15,246 nucleotides of DNA, taken from assembly GCA_001598975.1 (NCBI GenBank), contig BBXU01002171.1:1-15246 (forward strand). Direction: 5' to 3'. The stretch is from Parachlorella kessleri. Its lineage: Eukaryota; Chlorophyta; Trebouxiophyceae; Chlorellales; Chlorellaceae. Position numbers and translations under genes: made by a program. The notes under the pieces were generated by a model. It was given only the letters and a program-made list of their open reading frames with translations. It was not told the DNA's origin and did no database searches. Shown one piece after another: positions 1-10,146 of the stretch; position 1 is the stretch's first letter, and each line of letters opens with the position of its first letter.

Positions 1-3
1 CGA

Positions 4-21
4 CCCCCCCCCCCCCCCCCC
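4..21. repeat. Poly-C homopolymer (18 C)
   Basis: An uninterrupted run of 18 C lies in the intron just upstream of the first visible RanGAP exon. Runs like this are length-variable and often mark sequencing or assembly breaks, so the count may be unreliable. No function is inferred. Confidence 0.9.
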
Positions 22-137
22 TCCCGCGTTGGCATGTGTTCCTCAGCAAACGCGCTGCAGCCCGCTGTCCAGTTGCCAGCTGACCTCCGACTTAATTTGT
101 GTAAATCGACCCCTGCATGCTCCTGCGCGCTCTGCAG

Positions 138-3100
138 AGCATGAGGCGCTGCAAGCGCTGCGTATCATCAGCGCAGCGCTAGGGCGGGCGCGCCTGCGCC
201 GGCTGGATCTGTCAGACAATGCACTGGGCGAGAAAGGCATCCGAGCCTCGGCAGCAGCCTTCCAGGAGCAGGTGGGATACCTTCTTGTTGCATTGTAGCT
301 CTGCAAAGCTGGGTCTCCAGGGCAGGCTAGAGTTGGAGTGAGATTGTCTGGTTGAGGGCAGCCCGCTTTTGGGCAGCCAGCGTGCGGTAGCATGTGAAAC
401 AGCCTTGTTGTATCTGTACCCAGCGGCGGGCGGCATTGTCCTACAGAAGGATGAAAGCGGGTTAAGGCCGGCGTAACCTGTAACACATATGCATCTCCAC
501 ATGTGCACCGCTGCCTTGCATCCCTGCCCTTTTCATCCGTAATATGGTTATGGGCCAACTACTGCGGAAAAAAGCTATAAATCCACTGGCCATACTATAA
601 AGCAAAACTGAGGTGTTTTTGTTCCGCTTATTGCTGCCGGCAGGAAGCCCTGGAGAGCATTGCCTTTGGCAATGTGGGCTGCTCCATACACGGCTGCCGG
701 GCGGTGGACGAGCTTTTACAAAACACCGGCTCCCTCAAGCGGCTGCACCTCTACAACAACATGAGCGGGGATGAGGGGGCGGCGGCCATTGCACGCCTGC
801 TGGCGCGGTCACCGCAGGTGCGCTGCGAACCCCGGGGACGGCGAGGACCTGCATTGTGCTCAGCGCGGCGGTCTGTGGGGTTAGCTCGGTGCTGGCTAGT
901 TTTTCTTGCGAGCAGCACTGAGAGCAGCACTTGCTGCTCGCCATATCACCCTTTGGGGCTGCAGAGGTAGTGGTGGATGAGCGACAACTGGACTGACGGC
1001 GACCGAGGCAGGCCAACCCCCGCTGACAAAGCTGACGTGTGCTGTGCCAGCAGGTGTTGTAAGCCATGGCTCGCGCGCTGAGCTGGCCTGCGGGTTGTCT
1101 GACTTGTGCCTGTAGATGGAGGACTTCCGGATGGTCTCGAGCCGGGTGGGCGGCGAGGGCGGTGTGGCGCTCGCCAAGGGGCTGGCAGCAGGTGAGCTGT
1201 TGCTCAGCACCGGCGGCTCCAGGCGCAGGCAGCAGCTCTCAACCCTCGCTGTCACACCCCCACTGCAGAGCCTGAGGTGCTTGGAGTTGCGTGGGTATGG
1301 CTTGGCAGGGTGGTGTGGAGCTTGTATCGCAACTGCTGCCGAGCTGGGCACTGCATCTAGGCACACCAATACGGCGACCTCCACCGCACTCCTTGCCACC
1401 TAACCTTCCCGCACCCTACCAATCACTCCTCTGCTTTGCCCTGCTGAAGGCTCCAGCCTGGTGCGGCTAGACATCAGCGACAACCCCATGACCTCTGAGA
1501 TAGCGGAGGACCTTGCGGCGGCCCTGCGGCAGCACGCCGGCCTGCGGTCCCTCAACCTGAACGACACCTCCCTTGGTGACGATGGCGTGGCGACGGTGGC
1601 GGAGGCAGTGTCTGAGGCGGCGCACGAGCTGGAGGTGCGCGTATGGGTCTGTGTGTGGTGCTGGTGATGTTAAGAGACGGCAGGGGGAGGAGAGGAGCCT
1701 GCCAGTCGATCTGGCACGTGCTCTTTAGGGCACTGGGGGCCGTGAAACCAAGGGTGGGCGATTTTGTGTGTCTGACTCAGGCAGTAAATGCGATGGGTGT
1801 CGGGCCATGATGTGCCTGCCGCCTTCGTATCTGCTAGGCGTGATGCAATTGAGGTGTTGACATCCATTAGACGAGTGCGTCCCTCTTGCCAGGAAGCAGG
1901 TCTGGCGTGTTTGGCTTCTTGTGTAGAGTAGGTAACAAAGCCGTTGCCCAGTTACTGCCCGCGCGGCATGCGTAGTAGGATTCCTTTCAGGGTCCCTGCT
2001 GTCCCTGGGGCTGCAACACCCAGGGTGGGTGTGCTATATGTCCGCATCGTGCTGCCATTTGGGCTGCAAACCCAGGGTAGGTGTACTACATGTCCCGCAG
2101 GAGCTGGAACTGGCCCTGAATGAGATCACCCCGGAGGGCGCGGGCGCGGTGGCGGCGGCGCTGGCGGGCAAGCGGGCGCTGCGGCGGCTCAACCTGCGGG
2201 AGAACGAGCTGGAGGACGAGGGGGCACTCACCATTGCCAAGGTGGGTGTGCACGTGTTTTGGTTGTATAGGTTGCGGGGCTGGGCAGGGATCCCGCACGT
2301 GCTCTTGGGGAATGGAGCCTGGAAGGGTGAGGTAGGTGAACGTGTTGAGGGTGGGTGTTAGGGGCGGAACCGGGTTCCCGCGAGCTCTCCTGGTTAATAA
2401 GGTGCATGGTGAGGGACAGTCACCCTTTGCCACGCCGCCGATGTACAGGTGGTGATAGAAAGAGTGGATCTGGTGGGTGGATTGGGGGTGCTTGTTGTGC
2501 TGGTGCGTCGGCCCGAGACGTGGGGCTTCCCATATTTACTTATTGTCATGTCTGAATGATCATTTGGAACTGGTCTGTTGCACCTCATCTTCATTCCCTG
2601 CATGTATTTGCGGCTGCGACCAGGTGACCACCCACCCTTGCAGGGCAGGACTGCCTTTGAGGCTCTGCAGCCTCCGGCTCTCTGCCCGACACTCTCTCTT
2701 GTCATCCATTGACGCCCGCAAGCCACCCCTGTCTGCAGGCTATTGCTGCTCTGGAGGCCCTGGAGCACGTGGACTTCTGCCAGAACCAGCTGAAACGAGG
2801 CGGCGCCTGCGCTCTGGCCAAGGCGGTTGCCAACAAGCCTGCGCTGGCGCTGCTACACCTGGACGAGAATGAGATCTCAGAGGCCGGCATTGATGCGCTC
2901 AAGGTGCGCTTGTTACAAGAGTTTATTTAGAGAGGCTGTGGGGGCAGATGTACATGGCAAGCAGGTCTGCCAGAATGTGAGGACACACCGGCCGTGGATG
3001 TGGTTGGTGCGGGCATGCACTTGCAGATGTGGAAGGGGCAGGTGTTGTGCATAATCCGGACTGCGATGCAGCCCTTGCAGGTATGGCTTCCCTGCTGCTG

Positions 3101-3328
3101 CTGACAGGCAGCACTGGGCACCCACTTCTAGGAGGTGGCACACTGGGGCCCGTATGAATATCAGTGGCTGCCCGCTGCCTGCAGGCGATCATGGAGGCGC
3201 ATGGCAAGCTGGAGGCCCTGGGGTCTCTGGAAGAGAACATGCCGGACGAGGGTGACGAGGAGGATGAGGGGGAGGAGGAGGGCGGGGATGATGAGCTGGC
3301 TGCCAGCATGGCAAAGGCCACCATCTGA
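138..3328 (+). CDS. RANGAP: Ran GTPase-activating protein (RanGAP), plant-type, 5'-partial, 7 visible exons
   Basis: Leucine-rich-repeat activator of Ran GTP hydrolysis, which maintains the cytosol/nucleus Ran-GTP gradient. Exons: 138-271, 644-817, 1116-1191, 1450-1634, 2101-2241, 2739-2903, 3185-3328 (TGA 3326-3328). All internal introns are GT-AG and phases agree, giving 338 visible residues. Diagnostic motifs match plant RanGAPs as I know them: LDLSDNALGEKGIRA in the first exon, LHLYNNMSGDEGAAAIA in the second, EDFRMVSSRVGGEGG in the third, then repeats with LDISDNPM, LNLNDTSLGDDG, LALNEITPEGA, LNLRENELEDEGA and LHLDENEISEAGID. The protein ends in the acidic tail typical of the family (PDEGDEEDEGEEEGGDDE). 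Most introns are phase 0 and each exon holds about one or two repeats. The first visible exon starts just after the point where plant RanGAPs carry the GRPE catalytic-arginine motif, so that residue and any N-terminal WPP-like targeting domain lie in exons left of the window. The gene converges on the beta-helix gene. Identity is very secure; exact junctions need cDNA. Confidence 0.93.
2008..2099 (+). repeat. Imperfect tandem duplication at the 3' end of a RanGAP intron
   Basis: Copy 1 spans about 2008-2046 and copy 2 about 2061-2099. Both start GGGCTGCAA, continue through CCCAGGGT and a GGTGT core, then read CTA(T/C)ATGTCC. They differ by a few substitutions and one-base indels. Copy 2 ends in CCCGCAG, the acceptor used by the exon at 2101. 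Copy 1 reads GTCCGCATCG at the equivalent place and has no AG there. Confidence 0.75.
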
Positions 3329-3350
3329 TGGCTAGTACCCGCCTGGCGGG

Positions 3351-3368
3351 AGCAGCAGCAGCAGCAGC
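3351..3368 (+). repeat. (AGC)6 microsatellite in RanGAP 3' UTR
   Basis: Six perfect AGC units lie 22 bases after the RanGAP stop codon. This is a simple triplet repeat of a kind common in GC-rich algal genomes. Confidence 0.85.
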
Positions 3369-3865
3369 TGTGAAACATTGAAAAGCGTGCAGATGTGTTA
3401 GGTAGGAGGGGTTGTGCTGTGCGCCGCACCACTGGAGCCCATTCTCAGTAAGGGTGGCAGGTAGTGCGAACAGAGAGTGAGAGCCAAATGTACTGGCAGG
3501 GCTGGATGCAGAAGTGCTCCTGAGTCTTACCTGAGTTTATGTTGTAGGCCCAAACCAGGGGTGCGTGGCTGTGTTATCCTGTCTGCACCAACGCTGGATC
3601 GTTGCTATTGTTACCCATGGGTAGCAGGCGGCACATGCCCAGTACCATGGTTGTTGTTGCTGGCTGCACATGCGCATTGGGGTCACATGCGCTGGCTGAT
3701 GCGAGAGGAAGGACTGTAGGTGCTGCTTGTGTTGCAGTTGGCACTTCACTGGATGGTGTGTGCCAGTTTCCAAACTCTTGAGGTTGCCACCAACTAGTGT
3801 GGGCTGAGTGATGTTGCAAGCCTGCGCTTAATGGCACCCTATGTGCGACTCCAATGTCTGGTCTA

Positions 3866-3870
3866 TGTAA
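3866..3870 (+). terminator. Candidate poly(A) signal TGTAA for RanGAP
   Basis: TGTAA is the usual chlorophyte polyadenylation signal. I find no other copy on the + strand between the stop at 3328 and this site. It would give a 3' UTR of about 550-560 bases, a normal length for these algae. The use of this site is inferred. Confidence 0.5.
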
Positions 3871-4405
3871 ACCACAACCTACACGCATGTCTGGGTTTCA
3901 AGCAGTAGCCGTGGTCTGAGGGTTAAAAGCAGTCTGCAACTTGTCAAACAAATAATGAAGGTGGGTCAGCTGGTCAGAGACTGCATATACAACATGAGAT
4001 TCAACCTATAAACCAAGAGCTAGACTTGTACATGTCAGCCTGACCCCCTGCATGTAGGCTTTCCCTGATCCAACTGGCAGTTCCTAGACGTGCCACGCAT
4101 GCAAAGCAGCTGGCAGTGCTGACATCCCGGCTTCTACCACTTCAAACTCTCCCTAGCTATCAACAACATCCTCGCATGGCTGCTAGGCTATCTAACTAGC
4201 TGGGATGAAGGAGCTACAAGCCTGCCGCCTGTGCCATGCAGCAACCATGCATCACCCTTGCAGCCTAAACCAGCCAAAGCTGCTGATTCTCGTCCCACCC
4301 CACTTCCCAGTGCTACTCCAGGGGGAGGGAACGAGGAAGCCCCTCTAAGCCGTATCAAACCACCGCCCACAGGGCAACCCCTGTCTGGGAAGGGCCCCTC
4401 CTTGC

Positions 4406-7400
4406 TCAGGAGGTGCTGGTGGGGTTGCTAAGTGTCAGGACCGCCACCGTGAGCGGCATGGCCTGGCCGGCAGGGATGGTGGTGCCTGTCAGGTTGATCA
4501 CATACAGCTGCACCTCCTCTGGGGTGGCGGGGGTGCCGGGGGCACCCAGACTGTTGTCGCTGTACTGCACCGGCGGGGAAGGGGGCAACATGGAGGGGTG
4601 AGCGGTGAGAGAGGCAGGCAGGCGCTGTGCTGGAGGGAAAGAAGGCACCGGCCAGCAGCAACATCAGTCCAAACTGCGCGACCTGGCAACTTCCTTCAAA
4701 TGGCAGGCAGTAACTCACTGCAACGTCTCCACCTGTCCCTGCTGTCGCTCTAATGCACGCACTGCTTACTACGCGCAGCAGCAATTAACAGGAGGGCCAA
4801 ACAAGCAGCAGCTACCCAACCTCTTGCTGCTAGCAACACGATCCCCAAGCAAGCTTGCCAGAGAATGGCTCCGACGCCCGTCAAGTGCGCTCGGAGGTGA
4901 GCTGGCAGCTGACAGCCCGAGGCGTGTGAGTGAGTGACTGCACCTAACGGTCCCCTCCCTTCCCTGCTGCAACACTGCACCCCGCTCCGCCCGCACCTGT
5001 ACACAGTCCAGGGATGGCTGGCCGTCGGCGCCCGCTGGCGCGCTGCACTTGATCTGGTACAGGTACCCCGTGGCCAGCTGGTGGAAGAAGTAGAAGATCT
5101 TCACCTCGCCCGCCTGCCAGTCTGCAGCCATTTGGACAGATAAGTAGGGAAACCGTGAGGATGGGCGGTAACACGGCCGCGGCAGGCCGGTGCGCTGAGC
5201 TCCTAGCCCTACCAATTGCATGCATGAGCTCCCCAGTGCAGGCTGCACCCAGCACAAGACAGCAGAAAACTGTGTCCCTGCACGGAACAGTTGCTGAGCC
5301 ATTCTCTAAGCTGTGGCTGGGCTCACTAGTACACAATTAAGAGGCAAAAAGAAGCCTCCTTTCTTTGCCTCTTCTGCATCTAAAACGACAGTGTGGCGCA
5401 CCTGTGTCAGGCACCACCAGCAGGTCGTGGGTGTTTCCCACCAGTGAGCGGCCCCCGTTGAAGGCGGCCTTGCTGTTCTGGGCGTTCACGCACCTACAGG
5501 CCCAACGCGTCTGTGTGGTTTGTGCGCGTAGTGCATCCCTGGCATCTTACGAGGAAACCATGCCAGTGTGGCGGTACACTCTCGCACTAGGGTAAGGGCC
5601 CGGCGAGCCACCCAGCCTATCAATCTCACATGCAGGCAGGCTGTAGGTAAAGCTACGTACTACAGCAGCAGCCTGCTGGCTGTCAAGATGACCAAGGGAG
5701 GGGCTTGGCTGGTGCACAACCAAGGAGAAAGATAGCATGTGAGAACTCTACATGAGGCATGGGGGGCTGCTGCCTGAGACCTCATCCCCCAAAGCCTTGG
5801 TGGGTGGGTGGTTCAGCGAGCACCCCTGAACACACTGAGGCATGCATGCGTGCCTCCCCCCAGCTGCCCACCCCTGTGCACTTCCTAGCAAGGGTGTGGT
5901 GGGCCCCCTGTAACAGTCACCAGGCTCAGCACCCCCTCCAGCCCCCCACTACAAGCAGGAGAGAGACACGAGTCGCCGACCACATGCATCCCTCACCTAT
6001 CCCCCTCCAACCCATGCCCCCACCTGACTGCTGCGGACCCCGGCAGGGGTGTGGTGGCCCCCGTGACGGTCACCAGGTTGAGCAGGCCATTGAGCCCAAA
6101 CTGCGACTCCTGGAGCTGCTGCCCAAGGTTGATCGAAATCTGCATCTGGTGGTTCTGGCCAGGGCCAAACACCGTGGCGCCCGGGGCCAACGGGTCCAGC
6201 CGGGCAATCCTGGTGGGAGATGGACAATGTGCGGTACGAGTGAGGATATGGGCAGGATGACAGCACTGGCAAACGTTCAAGGTCCTTGCCTTTCAGGGCA
6301 CACCGCCATCACTAACTGAGCGAGCTAGCGTTCCACCTGCAGCCCATGATCAGCAAATGACTAGCTCAGGGCAGCCAGGCTGCAGACACTACACCCAGAG
6401 GCAGCCACGGAGGAGAGGAACAGCGATGCCACCCTCCCTACCGCCCCTTCGGGATACTTCTGCCAGTATGCATTGTCAAGGGGTCCATGCTCAGATAGCT
6501 TTGCCTTACTTGATGATCTCCCGGGCACTGTTAGGGTTAGACTTGAACACGGCGTAGCTTGGGTTGCTGGCAGGAGGCGTCACGATCGCAATGTCAAACT
6601 GCAAGCCCACATGGTGAGAGGCATGTTGGCCGGGCGACTTAGGGCCGGGCACATGGCCACTGCTAGGACTGCCTGCTTACTACCACTCATGTGATTTTTA
6701 TGCATAGCACAAGCAAGTCCCGGTGCTGATAGAGTGAATGCAATACCAGCGCAGCAGCAACCATAAATCGCGGGAAGGTTGGAACCTACTAGCCATGGGT
6801 CAGGACCAATGCAAGGCTTGAAGCCACCACGCCTGTCTCGAGTCTGTGAGCAGCAAATGGGCCCAGGCAACCTGTACAGACCCAGCCAGCCAGCCACCAA
6901 GGTCATACCTGGTTGCTGTCCCAGGCAGGCGGGTTCTCTCCTGGGGCCGCAGAGAACAGGAACGCAGCTGAGTCGCCGGAGCTGGGGCCGCCAGAGATCA
7001 CATTGCCGACAAAGTGGTTGCCCTGGAAGACGCAGGTTGGGCTGCCACAGCCGGAGCCGGAGCGGACGGTGATAGCTGCAGACAACAAGGTTGTCAGGCG
7101 CACCATCATGTCCAGGAGCATGGGAGGTGCAGGTGAGGAGGCGTTGCCTGCAAGCAGGAGCTTCCGACAGCGACCCCTGTGGAGCAGCTGCTACACCCTT
7201 GGAAAGGCACTCTTGGGAGTTTCAGGTAAGGCAAGCCCTGTCCTGTAACCGACAGCTGCTTGAAAACCGCCTGGAAGTGGTCAGAGCCCACTCATACCTT
7301 GCCCCGCATCCAACACTTCACTATTCCCCCTTTGCCTGCATCTTCCGACCTTCACGCACCATACTGGGCGTTAGTGATGCTGTCAAACCACACAGTGTTG

Positions 7401-9688
7401 TCCAGCGCGGCCCGCAGGTCGTCAGAGCCCGACGTCTGGAACTCCATCCTGATGCCATCCCCACAGTTGCTGAGGGTCTGCACCGCAAGCAAACCATGGT
7501 GGGCATTCGGTATGTGCCAAGGCAGACTCCACGACCCACCCCAGTGGCGGCATGGCAGTGCATTATCTGACCATCTCCAACAGCACGGCCATAGCAGTAC
7601 ATGAGGTGTACCACCTGCATCAGAAACGATATTGACATGGGAAGCAGCAACCCTTATCAAAGAGGTTGCGTATAATCAAGTACTGCGCGCCGGTGGGCTT
7701 GCCTGGAGCTGCGTTGCTGCCAAGTCGGAGCCCAGGAAGCGCAGGCAGAAGTCTGAGAAGCCCGAGATGTGGGGAAGCACTATCTTGAAGCCCCAACCTG
7801 TGTGATCGCAAAGGGCGGAGGACAGGAGCAAGTTGGCTTGCCTGGACCATCCAAAGCCGCCAGGGCATCCTCAGCAAGCCCACGGACGGTGTGTGTGTAA
7901 AGACTTTGTAAACGGCTGAGTAAACGGACAGCAGCATACGTGGGATGTCCCCTAGAGAGCCTCTCTCAAGGGCGCCCCCCTTTACCCCAAGGTGGCAGTA
8001 ATGGGAGTCCCAGCCAGATGCCTGCTAGCCCAAATACATGCCCCCGGCCAACCCTACTCCAGCGTTTAGCACCACATTCCTCAACGTGCCTGCCAAGCCC
8101 TCCCTGCAAAGGTCTCCCGGTTTTCACCCCAACCCTGCCATGCGTGAGAAGGGTGAAGCGAGCATGCTGTGCTGTGTGGCTCACCCCCTTCCAGTAGCGT
8201 CAGCCCCCGGGCGTTGCCGTTCACAGAGACTAGCTGTGCCGAGGGCTGGGAGAAGATGGTGGCCTTGTTTGGCAGCTGCAGCTCCTGGCCCAGGCCATAC
8301 GTCTGGGTCAGGTACAGCATCGCGTTGCCTGCCGGGTGCGGGGTTGAAAGCAGGGCAGACAGGGAGGTATTGAGGGAAAGCATTGGCCACGTACAAGCAT
8401 GGCATGAAAACAGTGGCGGGAGAGGTCAGTCTCCTGGCACCCACCCCTCCTTGCACAACGAGCGAGTCGACCTGACCAGCTGCTTGTCAAAGCCATATGC
8501 AGGGGGTTTGTGCCTGCCAGGACAAGCATATGCTGTGCCTGCTGAGGATGCAGCGCATCTCCGCATCCCCAGGCACGCCCTCCCCGCCCCCGCACCTGTC
8601 TGCGAGATGGCAGCATAGGCAGCGGCCAGGGCAGGGGCGTCGTCGCCGGTGCCATCGCCCCGGGCACCCCACCACTCTGGGTACGCCCGCACACACCCCT
8701 CGCGGAACACCACGGAGCCTGAGCCTGCACCCATAACACGCATGCTGCCTTAGGACCGCTCCATGCCATTTTAGGAATGCCCCTCACAAAAGCGCTACAG
8801 ATCCTGAGCCTGCACACCACCAGAGGAGTAGGCAAAGCTAAGCAACCCTGCCTAGGCGGGCGCTCCAGCAGCCATGCGCCGCCGCAGTGCATGCAGCTAC
8901 CGGCGCAAGTACTCCCCTATGGCAGCTGGACTGTGCCTAGGATGGAGTTCCAGTTCACGCACCTGTGAAAAAGGTTGTCAGGGGGTGCTCGGGCTGGTTG
9001 ACTAGCGTCAGCACCACACCAGGGTCCAACTGCACACATCGACAGATTTCAAAAGTAGCCGCCATTGTGAGAGATTGTTCTTAGTGCGTGCATTTACCCT
9101 GTGGGTGCTTATCTCTGCCTGAAGCAGTCACCTACGCCAAGCCCCCACACTCAGCATGGATGGCATGGCAAGGGGGAATCTCAGTGGATATATGCAACCA
9201 ATGCCTTGGTCCTCGCTAACAGAGCTTCAGAGTCACTCATGCACTAGAACCACGTCCCCAGCTAAGTCCGGACCACCAAGTGCCCTAGGATGTCAAGATC
9301 AAGGACTCATATGCACCTGAAGGTGCACACTCCTAGCTTCACAAACAACTCAAGAGAGGACGCCCACCCTCTATTCTCACAAGGAGCTGAGAGACAGCAT
9401 CCTCCAAAGAGCTGAGGACCTTGGGCTTGCCTGGAAAACAGCGTCCGCCACGCCAATAACTGGCTTGTTGAGTGTTATGGGGTTTGCTATCCGGTAGGTG
9501 CCCGAAGCCATGTATATGATGCCCACTGAGGGGTCGTTCTCCAAGACCACAAACGCTCCAGCATCATCCTGCTGCCCGTTCCCTGCTGCGCCCTTGGCAT
9601 GTACAGAGGAGTCACCACACTCCTGCGCTGCTGTCACTGCTAGCCCAAGTAATAGCAGCAACGCCACTGCTTGTCTGCTGACTGCCAT
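4406..9688 (-). CDS. Secreted pectate-lyase-3-type right-handed beta-helix protein, 12 exons, 542 aa
   Basis: Exons in transcript order: 9688-9431, 9029-8963, 8724-8596, 8328-8185, 7797-7703, 7477-7360, 7075-6909, 6598-6510, 6209-6024, 5493-5402, 5121-4997, 4564-4406 (stop). All phases close, giving 542 residues. Residues 1-22 form a signal peptide (hydrophobic core VALLLLLGLAV, cleavage near TAA/QE), so the protein is secreted or enters the wall. Residues 23-200 resemble the N-terminal part of pectate_lyase_3 / GH55-like beta-helices: GNGQQDDAGAF, IIYMASGTYRI, LDPGVVLTLVN, GSGSVVF, then the hallmark YPEWWGARGDGTGDD. Later parts are beta-rich (DNTVWFDSI, TCVFQGNHFVGNVISG, GLNGLLNLVTVTG). One N-glycosylation sequon (NLT) lies near residue 514. 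Two introns start with GC (after 9431 and 7703); phase and family fit argue for them. An endo- or exo-acting polysaccharide enzyme is the best guess, but I cannot point to a catalytic residue, and a non-enzymatic wall protein is possible. Confidence 0.85.
5890..5932 (-). pseudogene. Decayed copy of the exon 9 3' end inside intron 9 of the beta-helix gene
   Basis: On the plus strand, 5890-5930 reads AGGGTGTGGTGGGCCCCCTG followed by TAACAGTCACCAGGCTCAGC. This matches 6045-6084 within exon 9 (AGGGGTGTGGTGGCCCCCGT, then GACGGTCACCAGGTTGAGCA) apart from a few substitutions and single-base indels. Read on the minus strand the copy retains a VTVTG-like frame before it breaks. Its flank also keeps a weak CCCCCA-CTG resemblance to the exon 9 donor region. 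Confidence 0.65.
7701..7702 (-). other. GC splice donor of intron 5, beta-helix gene
   Basis: The donor context is CTCCAG/GCAAGCCCA on the minus strand. Read-through in the same frame reaches a TGA about 24 bases later. The nearest GT (GCA/GTACTT) has the wrong phase for exon 6, so the GC donor is the only phase-compatible choice I found. Confidence 0.7.
9429..9430 (-). other. GC splice donor of intron 1, beta-helix gene
   Basis: The donor context is TTCCAG/GCAAGCCCA on the minus strand, strong around the GC as is usual for GC-AG introns. The phase (0) fits the next exon at 9029. An in-frame GT inside GGC/GTGGCG would also be phase 0 but would delete six residues (VADAVF) that fit the family pattern before LDPGV. 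Confidence 0.65.
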
Positions 9689-9923
9689 CGCTGCTATATG
9701 ATCCTGTACGCCGCGCTCTCGTCGCTACTGTTGAGGGACGCAGGACCTGCTACCAGGGAGTTGTGCCACAGCTCAAAGGCAGCACTGCTTCGAAAGCGCT
9801 GCAGCACCACACAGCAATATGACTTCAGCCTCTTATGTGAGACGTGTTTACTACCAATCAGTAGTACACATATTTAGCTTAAGCAGGTGATTAGCGTCAG
9901 AGAAGGTCAACTCGCTACCGACA

Positions 9924-9929
9924 CACGTG
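9924..9929. promoter_or_regulatory. CACGTG (G-box / E-box) within ACACGTGT palindrome
   Basis: The perfect 8-bp palindrome ACACGTGT spans 9923-9930, about 235 bp upstream of the beta-helix start codon. CACGTG is the binding core of plant bZIP and bHLH factors. Occupancy is not shown by sequence. Confidence 0.35.
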
Positions 9930-10130
9930 TCTAGCTGGGGTGGTTGTTACAGGAGGTTGGAGTCCGACCTGTGCGACAGCTGGCGCATTCACGCCTCGCA
10001 CTGGCTCCCTGACTCTGGTAAATAGCAGCAACGCGTATTCGTGGGGAAGGTAGCTCCTCCAGCCGAAGGTCATCAATGGTCAGCGTCACTTGCGGTGCAT
10101 GCCAGGCGGACAAGGTGCAGTCCTGCCTAC

Positions 10131-10146
10131 TTAAATAGGGCACGTG
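10131..10146 (-). promoter_or_regulatory. Candidate core promoter: CACGTG (G-box) next to TATTTAA
   Basis: On the minus strand CACGTG (10146-10141) is followed four bases later by TATTTAA (10137-10131). If used, transcription would start near 10105 and the beta-helix mRNA would have a leader of about 400 bases or a 5' UTR intron. A second, weaker arrangement closer to the gene has CACGTG at 9924-9929 and a TAAATAT-like element near 9871-9877 with an inverted CCAAT between it and the ATG. I cannot choose between them. Confidence 0.35.

Larger units (their letters stand above)
3329..4405. other. Convergent 3' UTR / intergenic region without a gene
   Basis: This 1.08-kb stretch separates the stop codons of two convergent genes. 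It probably holds the RanGAP 3' UTR and the 3' UTR of the beta-helix gene. No open frame here has coding character or phase-compatible splice sites. I find no TGTAA on the minus strand (TTACA on the plus strand), so the beta-helix gene must use a variant signal or one I did not recognise. Confidence 0.6.

Noticed and set aside
43..558. 171-codon minus-strand frame at the left end.
   Set aside because: It runs antisense across a clear RanGAP exon and intron and has no recognisable protein features; GC-rich DNA gives many such frames.
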